A stretch of 64,000 nucleotides of DNA from Microvirga guangxiensis (GTDB lineage Bacteria > Pseudomonadota > Alphaproteobacteria > Rhizobiales > Beijerinckiaceae): NCBI RefSeq assembly GCF_900102135.1, contig NZ_FMVJ01000006.1:310001-374000 (forward strand), read 5' to 3'. This document shows positions 49,361 to 59,148 of the stretch, in pieces; position 1 is the stretch's first letter; every line of letters starts with the position of its first letter. Both the position numbers and the translations under genes were made by a program. The notes beneath the pieces were generated by a model. It was not told the origin of the DNA. It did no database searches and saw only the letters and a program-made list of their open reading frames with translations.

Positions 49361-49902
49361 CGGCTTCTCTCCTCTGTGAAGGCCTCGGGCGACGGGAAAG
49401 CCGGCCCGGCTTCAAGTAATGTGTCGAGCGTGACGGTCTTAAGACCCTTGTCGGCTGCCAAGGCATAACGCGCAAGCGCCGTGGCAGGTGCATCGCCACC
49501 TAGGGCATTCCGGCCCAGAGCTTCAGCGAGCCCAGCTTCGTTTCCGCCATTCAAGGCAGGGTCATAGGCCTGAGCCCGCCCATAGAAAGACGCAGCAACC
49601 TTCTTCATGCGCTTAGGCACGACCGTGTCGCCCACGCCCATTTCTCGTAAGGAGGCGTCCATATCCCTGAAGAAGGCATCCGTCAGGTCTTTGGCGACAT
49701 CGTCTGCGGGAGGCGGAAGCTCCCGAAGAGCCCTCAAGGACAGGACCATATGGAGCGAAAGGGACTCGAAACGTCCCTCGAGGGTATCCGGGATACCAAG
49801 TGCCGCATAAAGACCCGGATTCCGGGATGCCGTGGCGATTCTCTCGTAGAGAGTTGCAATGGCCACGCGCCGGGGATCTTTGCGGAAGAGACTGAATATC
49901 AC
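49357..49902 (-). CDS. Ubiquinol-cytochrome c chaperone (CBP3 family)
   Basis: A 181-residue protein of the ubiquinol_cyt_c_chap (CBP3) family, needed for assembly of cytochrome bc1 in mitochondria and presumed so in alphaproteobacteria. SLFRKDPRRVAIATLYERIA leads to the family core FESLSLHMVLSLRALRELPP, and DAFFRDMDASLREMGVGD follows. The start is GTG at 49902 with GGGGAAAG upstream. The frame is open 20 codons further with no similarity. It is divergent from bamE (103 bases between the starts) and overlaps the DUF177 gene. Confidence 0.9.
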   Translation of the reverse strand: MIFSLFRKDPRRVAIATLYERIATASRNPGLYAALGIPDTLEGRFESLSLHMVLSLRALRELPPPADDVAKDLTDAFFRDMDASLREMGVGDTVVPKRMKKVAASFYGRAQAYDPALNGGNEAGLAEALGRNALGGDAPATALARYALAADKGLKTVTLDTLLEAGPAFPSPEAFTEERSR

Positions 49903-50005
49903 AGACTTTCCCCTTCCAAGCTTGTCAAAACTGAAACCTCGGGTTACGCCATCACGATCCACAGGCGCAAGCTCATCCGCGCCGCATTCCTGGAAGAACC
50001 GTACG

Positions 50006-50461
50006 ATGCGTCGATATCATACCCTTTTGGTACGCTTGGCCACTGCGACTTTCCTGGCCACCTCCGTTGCCGCCTGCACCATGGGCGAGGAGTTTGCCCG
50101 CGGATACCAGCTGGACGAGAATGCCGTAGCTCAGGTGAAGAAGGGCATGAGCGCCGAACAGGTGCTCCAGACTCTCGGCACTCCCTCGACGGTGTCCACC
50201 GTCGGCAACAGGAACTGGTACTACATCAGCCAGCGCTCCCGCCGCACCCTTCAGTTCATGGGCGAGCAGGTGGTGGATCAACGCGTCACCGCTGTCTATT
50301 TCGACAAGAACCTTCGCGTCGAGCGCGTGGGCCTCTACGGCATTCAGGATGGTCAGGTGTTCGACTTCATCAGCCGCAAGACCCCGTCCGGCGGCGAAGA
50401 GACGAGCTTCCTCGGTCAGATCTTCAAGGGCTCGAACAACTTCAATCCGTTCGGCAGCTGA
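50006..50461 (+). CDS. bamE: Outer membrane protein assembly factor BamE (SmpA/OmlA)
   Basis: A small lipoprotein of the BAM complex that supports BamA. The 151 residues have a lipoprotein signal peptide with lipobox ATSVAAC (Cys24). The SmpA/OmlA fold follows: VKKGMSAEQVLQTLGTPSTV, NRNWYYISQRSRR and VVDQRVTAVYFDKNLRVERV. The ATG at 50006 has GGAAGAA 9 bases upstream. The frame is open 49 codons earlier, opposite the chaperone gene, but without similarity. It is divergent from the CBP3-DUF177-plsX operon, as in many relatives. Confidence 0.94.
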   Translation: MRRYHTLLVRLATATFLATSVAACTMGEEFARGYQLDENAVAQVKKGMSAEQVLQTLGTPSTVSTVGNRNWYYISQRSRRTLQFMGEQVVDQRVTAVYFDKNLRVERVGLYGIQDGQVFDFISRKTPSGGEETSFLGQIFKGSNNFNPFGS

Positions 50462-50478
50462 GGCCACCGACCTAAAGG

Positions 50479-51168
50479 ATGCTTCCAAAAGACGTACTCA
50501 TAGCGGCCCTTGAAGCGATAATAGCTCAAGGGCCATTTCCTAATGGGGACTGGATTCTTTCATCCTCAAAATTGCAAATAGCAACTGTGGACGGCGATCT
50601 TACCTTCGCCATTTCTCTACAGTCGAGTTCACATAATCGTAGTGGCTGTGATGTGACCTGCTCGCCTTATTGGCGCATCCGTTCAAAGCATTGGGAAAGC
50701 TGGGTTCGAAAGGCAAAGCCAAGTTGGCGAAAAGGTCCGGGCTCCTCCCCGTTCCTCGGTGATTACGTGCGTAATTTCGATGCAATAGGTCCAGGACTTG
50801 GATTGCAAACCTGGACGTTTCCAGGAAGCGGTCCCAACCAACCCAGCATTCTAGCTGTCACAAATGATCTCTCCCATAATGTTTGGCCCATCTTTCAAGC
50901 AGCGCCTCAGCAAGAAGCGCTCGCAAATCTAGTTGCCAAAACTTATGCGCTTCATGTCAAGCCTATGATGTGGGGAGAATACTTCGTTGCGATTGGGAGA
51001 CCCGATCTGGCGCACTACATCCTTCAAAGTTTCCTAGCCCTTTCGCCATCACTGGCCGCATTGTTCTCATTGTTCAAGGCAGAACTCCGCGCTGGCCGCC
51101 CGCTCCCTAACAATCTTAATTCGCAAGCATTTCAGAAAGCGCATGAGTTGGGCTTGGTTGAGATCTGA
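50479..51168 (+). CDS. Hypothetical protein, orphan, 229 residues
   Basis: I do not recognise this gene. The frame is open for 229 codons starting MLPKDVLIAALEAIIAQGPF, 17 bases after the bamE stop. Base composition is visibly more AT-rich than in the neighbours. No signal peptide or membrane helix is seen. Trp and aromatic residues are frequent (SPYWRIRSKHWESWVRKAKP), and ATYGIT-like catalytic motifs are absent. The C-terminal third looks helical (EYFVAIGRPDLAHYILQSFL). No clear SD precedes the ATG. It may be a recently acquired gene with a local role, and confidence that it is translated is moderate. Confidence 0.6.
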   Translation: MLPKDVLIAALEAIIAQGPFPNGDWILSSSKLQIATVDGDLTFAISLQSSSHNRSGCDVTCSPYWRIRSKHWESWVRKAKPSWRKGPGSSPFLGDYVRNFDAIGPGLGLQTWTFPGSGPNQPSILAVTNDLSHNVWPIFQAAPQQEALANLVAKTYALHVKPMMWGEYFVAIGRPDLAHYILQSFLALSPSLAALFSLFKAELRAGRPLPNNLNSQAFQKAHELGLVEI

Positions 51169-51203
51169 CCTCTGCCCAACGATTTCCTTTCTCATCAAGA
51201 CAA

Positions 51204-51240
51204 GAACAAAAAACCTCGCAGCGTGAGCTGCGAGGTCGGT
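51204..51240 (-). terminator. Intrinsic terminator of hppA
   Basis: ACCTCGCAGC (51213-51222) pairs with GCTGCGAGGT (51227-51236) around TCAC. On the minus strand TTTTTTGTTC follows. It lies 25 bases after the hppA stop. The orphan gene on the plus strand ends 35 bases before it and converges on it. Confidence 0.9.
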
Positions 51241-51261
51241 GCGTTGTAGCTTCCGAAGGCG

Positions 51262-53388
51262 TTACGAGTGCGCCAGGATCGCAAGCAACATCAATGCGAT
51301 GATATTGGTGATCTTGATTGCCGGGTTCACGGCTGGGCCAGCCGTGTCCTTATAGGGATCGCCGACGGTATCGCCCGTGACAGACGCCTTGTGCGCCTCT
51401 GAGCCCTTATGATGCGTCGTACCGGAAGCGTCCGTGAAGCCATCCTCGAAGGATTTCTTCGCGTTGTCCCAGGCGCCGCCGCCCGAGGTCATGGAGATGG
51501 CGACGAAGAGTCCCGTTACGATCACGCCCAGCAGCATTGCGCCCACGGCTGAGAAGGCCTGCGACTTACCGGCAACCCACAGGATCACGAAATAGGTCAC
51601 GATGGGTGCCAGCACCGGCAGGAGCGAGGGGATGACCATCTCCTTGATCGCGGCGCGGGTAAGCATGTCCACCGCGCGGCCGTAATCGGGACGCTCGGTG
51701 CCCTGCATGATGCCCGGCTTCTCGCGGAACTGACGGCGAACCTCTTCGACAACCGCACCTGCTGCGCGGCCCACCGCCGTCATGGCGATGCCGCCGAACA
51801 GGAATGGAATGAGGCCGCCGAACAGAAGTCCCACCACCACGTAGGGGTTGGTAAGCGAGAAATCCGGGTTCACGCCTTGGAAGTACGGGTATTGCTCCGC
51901 ATTCCGTGTGAAGAAGGCCAGATCCGACGTATAGGCAGCGAAGAGCACGAGAGCGCCAAGCCCTGCGGAGCCGATGGCATAGCCTTTCGTGACGGCCTTC
52001 GTAGTGTTTCCCACCGCATCGAGCGCATCGGTCGACTTGCGCACTTCCTTCGGAAGTCCCGCCATCTCCGCGATGCCACCTGCGTTGTCGGTCACCGGGC
52101 CGAAAGCATCAAGCGCCACGATCATGCCGGCGAGAGCCAGCATTGCCGTCACCGCGATGGCGATGCCGAACAGACCTGCAAGCGTGTAGGCGATGATGAT
52201 GCCTGCGATGATCACGATGGTCGGAAGAGCCGTCGATTCCAGCGATACCGCAAGGCCCTGGATCACGTTGGTGCCATGGCCGGTCACGGAGGACTGGGCA
52301 ATGGAGCGGACGGGCCGGAAGCCGACGCCCGTGTAGTACTCCGTGATCACGACGATGAAGGCCGTAACCGCAAGGCCGATGATCGCGCACCAGAACAGAT
52401 CCTGGCCTGTGAATTCGGCTCCTGCGACCTGCCCGAAACCGATCATCTGCCATGTGACGAGGCCAATGGCGATGGCGGAAAGAATGCCGGTCGCAATGAG
52501 GCCCTTGTAGAGCGCGCCCATGATGGATTCGTTCTGACCGAGCTTCACGAAGAACGTGCCGATGATCGAGGTGACGATGCAGGCCGCGCCGATGGCGAGC
52601 GGGTACATGAGCATCGAGTCGAGGATGTTCTGTCCCGCGAAGAAGATCGCTGCCAGCACCATGGTGGCGACGACCGTCACCGCATAGGTCTCGAACAGGT
52701 CGGCAGCCATGCCGGCGCAGTCGCCGACATTGTCGCCCACGTTGTCGGCGATGGTGGCGGGATTGCGCGGATCGTCTTCGGGAATGCCTGCCTCGACCTT
52801 GCCCACGAGATCGCCGCCGACGTCCGCACCCTTGGTGAAGATGCCGCCGCCGAGACGGGCGAAGATCGAAATCAGTGAAGCGCCGAAGCCCAGGGCCACA
52901 AGGCTATCGATCACCACGCGATCGGCAGGATTGAGGCCACCGATGCGGGTGAGATAGCCATAGTAGAGCGCCACGCCCAAGAGCGCGAGGCCTGCCACCA
53001 GCATGCCCGTAACGGCGCCGGCCTTGAAGGCCACGTCGAGACCGCCGCCGAGGGATTGCGTGGCGGCCTGTGCGGTGCGGACATTGGCACGAACCGAAAC
53101 GTTCATGCCGATAAAGCCTGCCACACCCGACAGAATCGCGCCGATAGCGAAGCCGATGCCGACCCGAATACCGAGGAAGTAGGTGATGATGGCAAACAGC
53201 ACCACGCCGACAACGGCGATGGTCGTGTACTGCCTGCGGAGATAGGCTTTAGCGCCTTCGGCGATTGCGCCTGCGATCTCTTGCATGCGCTGCGAACCGG
53301 CGTCCCGCTTCATCACATCGCTGATGGCCCAGAAGCCATACGCAATCGAGAGAAGCCCGCCCAAAATAATAAGGGTGAGTGCCATCAT
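51262..53388 (-). CDS. hppA: Proton-translocating membrane pyrophosphatase
   Basis: H+-PPase couples pyrophosphate hydrolysis to proton pumping across the inner membrane. The 708 residues form about 16 helices. The catalytic loop [20 protein letters not shown] and the stretch [18 protein letters not shown] hold the Mg-binding aspartates. The sequence [20 protein letters not shown] has Lys where K+-dependent enzymes have Ala, so this is a K+-independent proton pump. Two ATG codons are adjacent at 53388 and 53385, with AAGGA upstream. The frame is open about 40 codons further without similarity. A clear terminator follows. Confidence 0.96.
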   Translation of the reverse strand: MMALTLIILGGLLSIAYGFWAISDVMKRDAGSQRMQEIAGAIAEGAKAYLRRQYTTIAVVGVVLFAIITYFLGIRVGIGFAIGAILSGVAGFIGMNVSVRANVRTAQAATQSLGGGLDVAFKAGAVTGMLVAGLALLGVALYYGYLTRIGGLNPADRVVIDSLVALGFGASLISIFARLGGGIFTKGADVGGDLVGKVEAGIPEDDPRNPATIADNVGDNVGDCAGMAADLFETYAVTVVATMVLAAIFFAGQNILDSMLMYPLAIGAACIVTSIIGTFFVKLGQNESIMGALYKGLIATGILSAIAIGLVTWQMIGFGQVAGAEFTGQDLFWCAIIGLAVTAFIVVITEYYTGVGFRPVRSIAQSSVTGHGTNVIQGLAVSLESTALPTIVIIAGIIIAYTLAGLFGIAIAVTAMLALAGMIVALDAFGPVTDNAGGIAEMAGLPKEVRKSTDALDAVGNTTKAVTKGYAIGSAGLGALVLFAAYTSDLAFFTRNAEQYPYFQGVNPDFSLTNPYVVVGLLFGGLIPFLFGGIAMTAVGRAAGAVVEEVRRQFREKPGIMQGTERPDYGRAVDMLTRAAIKEMVIPSLLPVLAPIVTYFVILWVAGKSQAFSAVGAMLLGVIVTGLFVAISMTSGGGAWDNAKKSFEDGFTDASGTTHHKGSEAHKASVTGDTVGDPYKDTAGPAVNPAIKITNIIALMLLAILAHS

Positions 53389-53544
53389 GCCATCCTTGTT
53401 ATGGGAAAGCAGAAAGCCGCTTCTCAAGGCCCGAATTTTGGCCTCGAACGGCCTCCACCCCCAGCGAAGTTTATATTTGGTGGCAAAAAAGAAGGCGCTT
53501 CGCAACGATACTTGGCAATTAAATCACAGGAAGCCTGTAAGACT

Positions 53545-54750
53545 TTATGCTGGTACCGCTGCTCGAACCCTATACTGCCAAGCCAGCAGAAGTAGAGCGA
53601 TGACAACCGGTGGGAAGACCATCCAGTTGACAGTCTCCCATCCGCCCGAGTTCAGCAGTTTGCCGGATGAGAAGGAGGCGGCCGCCACCGAGCCGAAGAC
53701 CAGGAAGTCGTTGGCCGCCTGGACTTTCGTGCGCTCCTCCGGGCGGTAGCAATCGGTCACCATGGCCGTCGCGCCGATGAAGCCGAAGTTCCAGCCGATC
53801 CCCAATACGATCAGGGTGGCCCAGAAATGAGCGACGGCGATGCCCGACAGCCCGATGGCGGCAGAGACGGCGATAAGAACGAGTCCCGCAGCCGTCACCC
53901 GCTCCTTGCCGAAGCGGACGATCAGGCGTCCTGTGAAGAAGCTGGGGCCGAACATGGCCAGGATGTGCCATTGAATGCCCAGAGCCGCCGACTCGATGGG
54001 GAGACCGCACCCGACCATGGCGATGGGCGCGGCGGTCATAAGGAAGCTCATGAGCGCATAGGATACGAGCCCAGCAACCGCCGCGACAATGAAACGAGGC
54101 TGCCGGACGATCTCGCTCAAGGGCCGTCCACCCGCGCCGGCTTTCGGTGTCGCGCTCACCGGTGCGGGCCGCAGGAAGGAGACGACTACCATTGAGAGCA
54201 GCGCCAGCGCCGCCTGCCCGAGGAAAGCCCCGGAGAAAGGCGCGGTTGCAACGGCGTCCCGCAGCCAGATGACGGTTTGCGGTCCGATCACGCCGGCTAC
54301 GAGACCGCCGGTCATGACCCAGGAAATCGCCCGCGGCTTGAACGCCTCCGAGGCCGTATCGGTCGCAGCAAACCGGTAGCTCTGGTTGAACGAGCCGTAC
54401 ATGCCGATGATGAGAGTGCCGAGGCAGAACAGCATAAAGCTGAAGGAGGCAATGCCGAAGGCCGCCAGGCACCCGCCGAGAAGACCGATTCCGCCTCCCA
54501 CGATATAGCCGATGCGTCGCCCTGCCCTTCGCATGAGAATGGCAGCCGGGATGGTGCCGAGCGCCAGACCCAGGTTGAGCAGGCTGACGGGCAGCGTCGC
54601 GAGCTCCTTGTTCTCGGCGAGGTTCATCCCCACGAGGCCGCCGAGAGACACGACGATGGCGGGACTCGATCCGCCGAGCGCCATGGCAATAGCCAGGACG
54701 ATGGCGTTGCGCTTCGCGAGAGCATCAGAAATGGGAGAAGGAGCCTGCAT
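53545..54750 (-). CDS. MFS transporter
   Basis: A 401-residue major facilitator with 12 predicted helices and unknown substrate. MALGGSSPAIVVSLGGLVGM is helix 1, PAAILMRRAGRRIGYIVGGG the loop 2-3 region, and GFIGATAMVTDCYRPEERTK a conserved loop of the second half. The ATG at 54750 lies inside the end of thiL (26-base overlap), so the two are probably translationally coupled. A later Met at codon 23 would remove half of helix 1. The place after thiL raises the thought of a thiamine- or flavin-related substrate, but nothing in the sequence shows this. Confidence 0.88.
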   Translation of the reverse strand: MQAPSPISDALAKRNAIVLAIAMALGGSSPAIVVSLGGLVGMNLAENKELATLPVSLLNLGLALGTIPAAILMRRAGRRIGYIVGGGIGLLGGCLAAFGIASFSFMLFCLGTLIIGMYGSFNQSYRFAATDTASEAFKPRAISWVMTGGLVAGVIGPQTVIWLRDAVATAPFSGAFLGQAALALLSMVVVSFLRPAPVSATPKAGAGGRPLSEIVRQPRFIVAAVAGLVSYALMSFLMTAAPIAMVGCGLPIESAALGIQWHILAMFGPSFFTGRLIVRFGKERVTAAGLVLIAVSAAIGLSGIAVAHFWATLIVLGIGWNFGFIGATAMVTDCYRPEERTKVQAANDFLVFGSVAAASFSSGKLLNSGGWETVNWMVFPPVVIALLLLAWQYRVRAAVPA

Positions 54751-55711
54751 TGTAGCGTCTTTCAGAGTTCTTCATCCGAAAGACCGGGGTTTCACGCCCT
54801 TGAACGACTCGGCCTATGGCGGACATCATGACGCCCACGCTATCGGCCTCTTTCAGGAAGCTGTCGAGTTTCTTTTCAGGCACGGTGCAGAGAATCTCAT
54901 AATCGTCGCCACCCGTCAGGGCGAGATCGAAGAGGCTTGGGTCGGCCTTGATCGCCTCCCGCGCAGCCGGGGAAAGCGGCACACTCTCCGCCTCGATATC
55001 AGCTGAGACGCCGCTCACGCGCATCATCTTCGCAAGATCGCCCGCAAGCCCGTCGGAAACGTCCATGGCCGCATGGGCATGATCCCTGACGATGCGCGCG
55101 AGCCGATGCCGCGGCTGCGGATGAAGGTAGCGATCGGCCAGATGGGCTTTCGCCTCGCGAGACAGACTTTCGCTCCAGGCGGGATCCTTACGGAGTCTCA
55201 GCCCCAGTGCCGCATCGCCGATGGTGCCGCTCACGCAGATCACGTCACCGATTTCAGCGTTCGTGCGCCGAACGATACGCCCCATGGGCACTTGCCCGAT
55301 GGCGGTCACCGAGAGAGTGAGAGCGCCCATTGCCTTCACCGTATCGCCGCCGAGCAGCGGACAGACGAAATCGCGCGAGGCCTCTCCGAGCCCCTCGGCA
55401 AACTGCGCAAGCCACTCCTCCGTCCAGCCTTCAGGAAGAGCCAGGCTCAAGAGGAAACCTGCCGGCTCCGCGCCCTTCGCGGCGAGATCCGACACGTTTA
55501 CGCCCAGAGCCTTTCGGGCGATGGAAGCTGGGGAATCCTCGGGAAGAAAGTGGACCGACTCGACCAACGCATCGGTCGTGAGCACGAGATCGTGCCCGGG
55601 CTCCGGAGAGAAAGAGGCGGCGTCGTCCTTCAGGCCAAGCGCACCCTCACCCGCCAGCGGCGCGAAGAAGCGAGCGATAAGCTCGCTTTCAGTGAGGCGA
55701 TGGGAACTCAT
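54725..55711 (-). CDS. thiL: Thiamine-monophosphate kinase
   Basis: ThiL phosphorylates thiamine monophosphate to the diphosphate cofactor. The 328 residues have the PurM/ThiL ATP-grasp-like fold: LKDDAASFSPEPGHDLVLTT, TTDALVESVHFL, and LGVNVSDLAAKGAEPAGFLL. AAMDVSDGLAGDLAKMMRVS is the catalytic metal site. ATG at 55711 (MSSHRLTESELIARFF) gives the family start. The frame runs 88 codons further, over nusB, without similarity. It follows nusB by 26 bases in the conserved ribH-nusB-thiL order. Confidence 0.95.
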   Translation of the reverse strand: MSSHRLTESELIARFFAPLAGEGALGLKDDAASFSPEPGHDLVLTTDALVESVHFLPEDSPASIARKALGVNVSDLAAKGAEPAGFLLSLALPEGWTEEWLAQFAEGLGEASRDFVCPLLGGDTVKAMGALTLSVTAIGQVPMGRIVRRTNAEIGDVICVSGTIGDAALGLRLRKDPAWSESLSREAKAHLADRYLHPQPRHRLARIVRDHAHAAMDVSDGLAGDLAKMMRVSGVSADIEAESVPLSPAAREAIKADPSLFDLALTGGDDYEILCTVPEKKLDSFLKEADSVGVMMSAIGRVVQGRETPVFRMKNSERRYNAGSFSHF

Positions 55712-55737
55712 GGCCTGACGATCCCTGCCATCGGGAC

Positions 55738-56220
55738 CTAGCGCTTTGACTGCCCGGCAGCCTTCTTTTCCAGCTCGCCTGGACGCACATCGCGGGCGAG
55801 CGTGTCGAGAACGGCGTTCACGAGGCCAGGCTCGTCCTCGCCATAGAAGCTGTGCGTCACATCCACGTATTCGGTGATGACGACGCGGGCGGGCACGTCC
55901 TTGCGGAACATCAGCTCGTAGCCGCCGGCGCGAAGGATGGCGCGCAGCACAGCCTCCACGCGGCGCAGGGGCCAACCCTCATCGAGAGCCTTGTCGATCT
56001 TCATGTCGATGGCGCGCTGGTTCTGCACCACGCCGGAGATCACATTGCGGAAAAACTCCACATCGGACGGCTTGAACTCGATGCCTTCGACCTCTCGGCC
56101 AATCCAGAAGGCTTCGAACTCCGCCAAAGCATCCACGACGGTCTTGCCGGAAAGATCCATCTGATAGAGGGCCTGGACGGCAGCAAGGCGAGCGGCGGAA
56201 CGCTCAGCAGGCTTCGTCAT
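55738..56220 (-). CDS. nusB: Transcription antitermination factor NusB
   Basis: NusB with S10 (NusE) forms the antitermination complex on rRNA operons. The 160 residues form an all-helical fold: RSAARLAAVQALYQMDLSGK near the start, then LRRVEAVLRAILRAGGYELM, and VPARVVITEYVDVTHSFYGE. The C-terminus LVNAVLDTLARDVRP is the family end. It starts 2 bases after ribH ends. Pairing of ribH and nusB is widespread in bacteria. Confidence 0.96.
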   Translation of the reverse strand: MTKPAERSAARLAAVQALYQMDLSGKTVVDALAEFEAFWIGREVEGIEFKPSDVEFFRNVISGVVQNQRAIDMKIDKALDEGWPLRRVEAVLRAILRAGGYELMFRKDVPARVVITEYVDVTHSFYGEDEPGLVNAVLDTLARDVRPGELEKKAAGQSKR

Positions 56221-56222
56221 GA

Positions 56223-56711
56223 TCAGGCCTCCAGCTTGTTCTTGATGCGCAGGACGGCAAGTGCCGCTTCAACCGCACCACCGCCCTTATTCAATTCATT
56301 CACGCTCGCCCGGGTCCAGGCCTGCTGCTCATTCTCTACGGTCAGGATGCCGTTGGCGAGCGGGATCTTGCGGGCAACCGAGAGATCCATCAGCGCGCGG
56401 GCGCTCTCGCCGGCCACGATGTCATAATGTCCCGTCTCGCCACGGATCACGCAGCCCAGCGCCACGACGGCGTCATAGGGCTTGCCTGCTTTCTCGGCCG
56501 CATCAAGGGCAATGGCGACGGTGGACGGAATTTCGAGAGCGCCATCCAGGGTCAACACCTCCATGGAGGCCTGGGCGGCCTCGACAGCGCCTTGGGCTCC
56601 TCGCAGCAGTTCATTGGCGATGTCGTCATAGAACCGCGCCTCGACGATGAGAATGCGGGCGCCGGGAACCGGAGGGCGGGGGGCTTGGGGGGTGGCGGAA
56701 TGCGAGACCAT
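56223..56711 (-). CDS. ribH: 6,7-dimethyl-8-ribityllumazine synthase
   Basis: RibH condenses the ribityl-aminouracil with dihydroxybutanone phosphate, the step before riboflavin synthase. The 162 residues include [20 protein letters not shown], then [20 protein letters not shown], and [20 protein letters not shown] with the catalytic His. [20 protein letters not shown] is the C-terminal family stretch. About 18 N-terminal residues ([19 protein letters not shown]) are Pro-rich and variable. The upstream gap to ribE carries a dispersed repeat and no FMN riboswitch. Confidence 0.96.
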   Translation of the reverse strand: MVSHSATPQAPRPPVPGARILIVEARFYDDIANELLRGAQGAVEAAQASMEVLTLDGALEIPSTVAIALDAAEKAGKPYDAVVALGCVIRGETGHYDIVAGESARALMDLSVARKIPLANGILTVENEQQAWTRASVNELNKGGGAVEAALAVLRIKNKLEA

Positions 56712-56739
56712 GGGAAACCCTTCGAAGATCGATCATGAG

Positions 56740-56845
56740 CCCCCACCCACATCCTGGAAGGCGCGAAGCGCCGTCTCGAAGGAGCATCCAGAGCGCGCTG
56801 GAACCTCCTTCGAGACGGGCCTGCGGCCCTCCTCAGGATGAGGAC
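56740..56845. repeat. Dispersed palindromic repeat between ribE and ribH
   Basis: CGTCTCGAAGGAG at 56772-56784 and CTCCTTCGAGACG at 56805-56817 are perfect inverted copies, 20 bases apart. They are flanked by CACATCCTGGAAGG on one side and CCTCCTCAGGATGAGGAC on the other. I recall this CCTCAGGATGAGG/CTCGAAGGA family as abundant in Methylobacteriaceae and Bradyrhizobium-like genomes. It is non-coding and may fold as a long hairpin in the rib transcript. Confidence 0.75.
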
Positions 56846-56879
56846 GGAGCCTGGACAAAGCGGGATGTTGGCCGTTCCC

Positions 56880-57515
56880 CTACCCCGCCCGGCGGGCGTC
56901 TGCAAGGCGTGCTGCGTAGCGAGCCATGAGATCGACCTCGATATTGAGCCTGTCGCCCTCCTTGCGCTCCCCCCAGGTGGTGACGGTGAGCGTGTGAGGG
57001 ATGATGAGCACGGTGAAGTGATCGCCATCGACCGTGTTCACGGTCAGCGACGTGCCGTCAAGGCAGACGGAGCCCTTCTCGGCGATGAAGCCGGAAAGGT
57101 GGGAAGGTGCCTTAATTGTAAAGCGTGCGGTCGGGCCCCAGGGGTTGTCACCCGCCGTAATCTCCTCGACCTTCACGATGGTGGCGAGCCCGTCCACATG
57201 GCCGGTCACGATATGCCCGCCAAGCTCGTCGCCGATCTTGAGCGAACGCTCCAGGTTGATCTTCGTGCCTGCCTTCCATTCGCCGACCGTGGTGCGGTCC
57301 AGCGTCTCGGCCGCTGCATCCACATCGAACCAGCAGCCGCCTTCACGTTCTCCAACCGCCACGACCGTGAGGCACGGCCCACCGCAGGCGATGGAAGCGC
57401 CGAGGGCGATCGTTGTGGGATCGTAGGACGCATTGATGCGCAGACGTTTCAGGGTGCCCTGTGCGCCTTCCGCCGAGACGACCTCGCCGACATCGGTGAC
57501 GATACCCGTAAACAT
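56880..57515 (-). CDS. ribE: Riboflavin synthase (alpha subunit)
   Basis: This enzyme dismutates two lumazine molecules to riboflavin. The 211 residues are two copies of the lumazine-binding domain: [20 protein letters not shown] with the FTGI start, GASIACGGPCLTVVAVGER, and NLERSLKIGDELGGHIVTGH, followed by VDGLA, in the first. KGSVCLDGTSLTVNTVDGDH lies in the second. Its ATG overlaps the ribD stop by one base (ATGA-type). ribH follows after the 168-base gap with the repeat. Confidence 0.96.
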   Translation of the reverse strand: MFTGIVTDVGEVVSAEGAQGTLKRLRINASYDPTTIALGASIACGGPCLTVVAVGEREGGCWFDVDAAAETLDRTTVGEWKAGTKINLERSLKIGDELGGHIVTGHVDGLATIVKVEEITAGDNPWGPTARFTIKAPSHLSGFIAEKGSVCLDGTSLTVNTVDGDHFTVLIIPHTLTVTTWGERKEGDRLNIEVDLMARYAARLADARRAG

Positions 57516-58630
57516 CAGGGCTTCTCCCAGAACATGAAAAGATCAGGACCGACCTGCTCGTCGGCATAAAGATTGAGTTCGTCCATCCGGTCCTGCAGCG
57601 CGAGGCCGAGCGCAGGCACATCGCCCTGCCCACGCGCGGAGCGCCCGGTGACGAGGATCAGCTCGTCGATGAGATCGGCTTGAGCCAGCGAATCCGCCAG
57701 ACCGGGGCCACCTTCGCAGAAAACCCGCGTCAGCCCGCGCGTGCCGAGAAGCTGCAGGGCTTCCTGCAAGGACACACGACCCGCCTCGTCGACAGACACC
57801 CGGAGAACCTCGACACCCCGGGCGACGAGAGCATGCTCTGCCTCAATGGGCGCGCCGACGCTCGTGACGATCCAGGTCGGAATGTCTTGCGCGCCTGTCA
57901 CAATGCGAGCGTTGAGAGGCGTTCGCAAATGGGTGTCGATGACAATGCGGATCGGCGAACGGTTTTCGAGCCCCGGCAAACGCACGTTCAAAAGCGGATC
58001 GTCGGCCAACACGGTGCCGACGCCGACCATGATCGCATCGGCATGGGCGCGCATCAGATGCACTTTGGCATTGGCAATCTCGCCCGTGATCATCAGGCGC
58101 GGTCCCTGCCTGGAACCGGCGAGCCCTTCCGTGGTACGCGCAAGTTTAACGGTGATCGCAGGGCGGCCCTTGGTGACGCGCGTGATGTGTCCGCGATGAG
58201 CGCGTCTCGCCAAAGGCTTCAAGCAACCGGGCACGACTTCGATTCCAGCCGCACGCAGGCGCTCATGGCCGAGACCGGCGACACGCTTGTCCGGGTCTTC
58301 GATAGCCGAGACGACCCGTGCGACACCTGCCTCCACCACTGCGTCCGCGCAAGGCGGCGTCCTGCCATGATGAGAGCACGGCTCCAACGAGACATAGAGC
58401 GTAGCGCCTTTGGCGCGCGCTCCGGCTGCGGCGAGCGCAACGCGCTCCGCATGCGGACGGCCGCTTGGCTGGGTGGCGCCCTGTGCGAGGATGACGGGAG
58501 CATCACCGCTCTCGTCCACGACAACGGAACCCACGGACGGATTGGGCCACGTCAGCCCGAGATTGCGCTCGCCCAGGGCAATGGCGAGGCGCATGAAGCG
58601 CTCGTCCCGCTGTGTTCGGTCGGCGCTCAT
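57515..58630 (-). CDS. ribD: Bifunctional riboflavin biosynthesis deaminase/reductase RibD
   Basis: RibD carries out the deamination and the reduction of the pyrimidine intermediate. The 371 residues split into an N-terminal zinc deaminase ([16 protein letters not shown] and [20 protein letters not shown], with the His and two Cys ligands) and a C-terminal reductase related to DHFR. The reductase includes [40 protein letters not shown] and [20 protein letters not shown]. It overlaps nrdR by 4 bases and ribE by one, so the four genes nrdR-ribD-ribE-ribH form one unit. Confidence 0.96.
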   Translation of the reverse strand: MSADRTQRDERFMRLAIALGERNLGLTWPNPSVGSVVVDESGDAPVILAQGATQPSGRPHAERVALAAAGARAKGATLYVSLEPCSHHGRTPPCADAVVEAGVARVVSAIEDPDKRVAGLGHERLRAAGIEVVPGCLKPLARRAHRGHITRVTKGRPAITVKLARTTEGLAGSRQGPRLMITGEIANAKVHLMRAHADAIMVGVGTVLADDPLLNVRLPGLENRSPIRIVIDTHLRTPLNARIVTGAQDIPTWIVTSVGAPIEAEHALVARGVEVLRVSVDEAGRVSLQEALQLLGTRGLTRVFCEGGPGLADSLAQADLIDELILVTGRSARGQGDVPALGLALQDRMDELNLYADEQVGPDLFMFWEKP

Positions 58631-59133
58631 TGCTCTGACTGCGCGGGCTTCTTCTTCAGGCGCGGAGGCTCATCGGGCTCCGGCTCTTCAGCCAGCTTGC
58701 CAAGAATCTCCTCGAAGTCCTTGGCCTCGCGGAAGTTCTTGTAGACCGATGCGAAGCGCACATAGGCGACATCGTCGAGACCTTTCAGGCCTTCCATGAC
58801 GAGTTCGCCCACGGTTTCACTCGGCACATCGCCCTCGCCCATGCTCTCGAGCTGGCGCACGATGCCGTTGATCATGCGCTCCACGCGCTCAGGATCGACC
58901 GAACGCTTGCGCAGGGCCACATCCACCGATTGCTGGAGCTTGTCGCGGTCAAAGGGCACGCGCCGTCCCGACCGCTTCACCACCGTCAGCTCGCGCAGCT
59001 GCACGCGCTCGAACGTCGTGAAGCGACCGCCGCAATCCGGGCAGATGCGGCGGCGGCGGATGGACGAGGAATCGTCCGTGGGCCGGGAGTCCTTCACCTG
59101 GGTGTCGAGACTCCCGCAATAGGGACAGCGCAT
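58627..59133 (-). CDS. nrdR: Transcriptional repressor NrdR
   Basis: NrdR represses ribonucleotide reductase genes in response to (d)ATP. The 168 residues start with the zinc ribbon [17 protein letters not shown] and [20 protein letters not shown] (four Cys). An ATP-cone follows: [20 protein letters not shown]. The C-terminal tail is rich in Glu, Pro and Lys. It lies 15 bases after glyA and overlaps ribD by 4. The glyA-nrdR-ribD order is conserved in alphaproteobacteria. NrdR boxes would be elsewhere; none was sought in detail here. Confidence 0.96.
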   Translation of the reverse strand: MRCPYCGSLDTQVKDSRPTDDSSSIRRRRICPDCGGRFTTFERVQLRELTVVKRSGRRVPFDRDKLQQSVDVALRKRSVDPERVERMINGIVRQLESMGEGDVPSETVGELVMEGLKGLDDVAYVRFASVYKNFREAKDFEEILGKLAEEPEPDEPPRLKKKPAQSEQ

Positions 59134-59148
59134 CGGTGAGTCCGAAGT

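Noticed and set aside
56712-56879. FMN riboswitch before ribH
   Set aside because: The gap is taken up by the dispersed repeat. None of the conserved FMN-element (RFN) stretches was seen.
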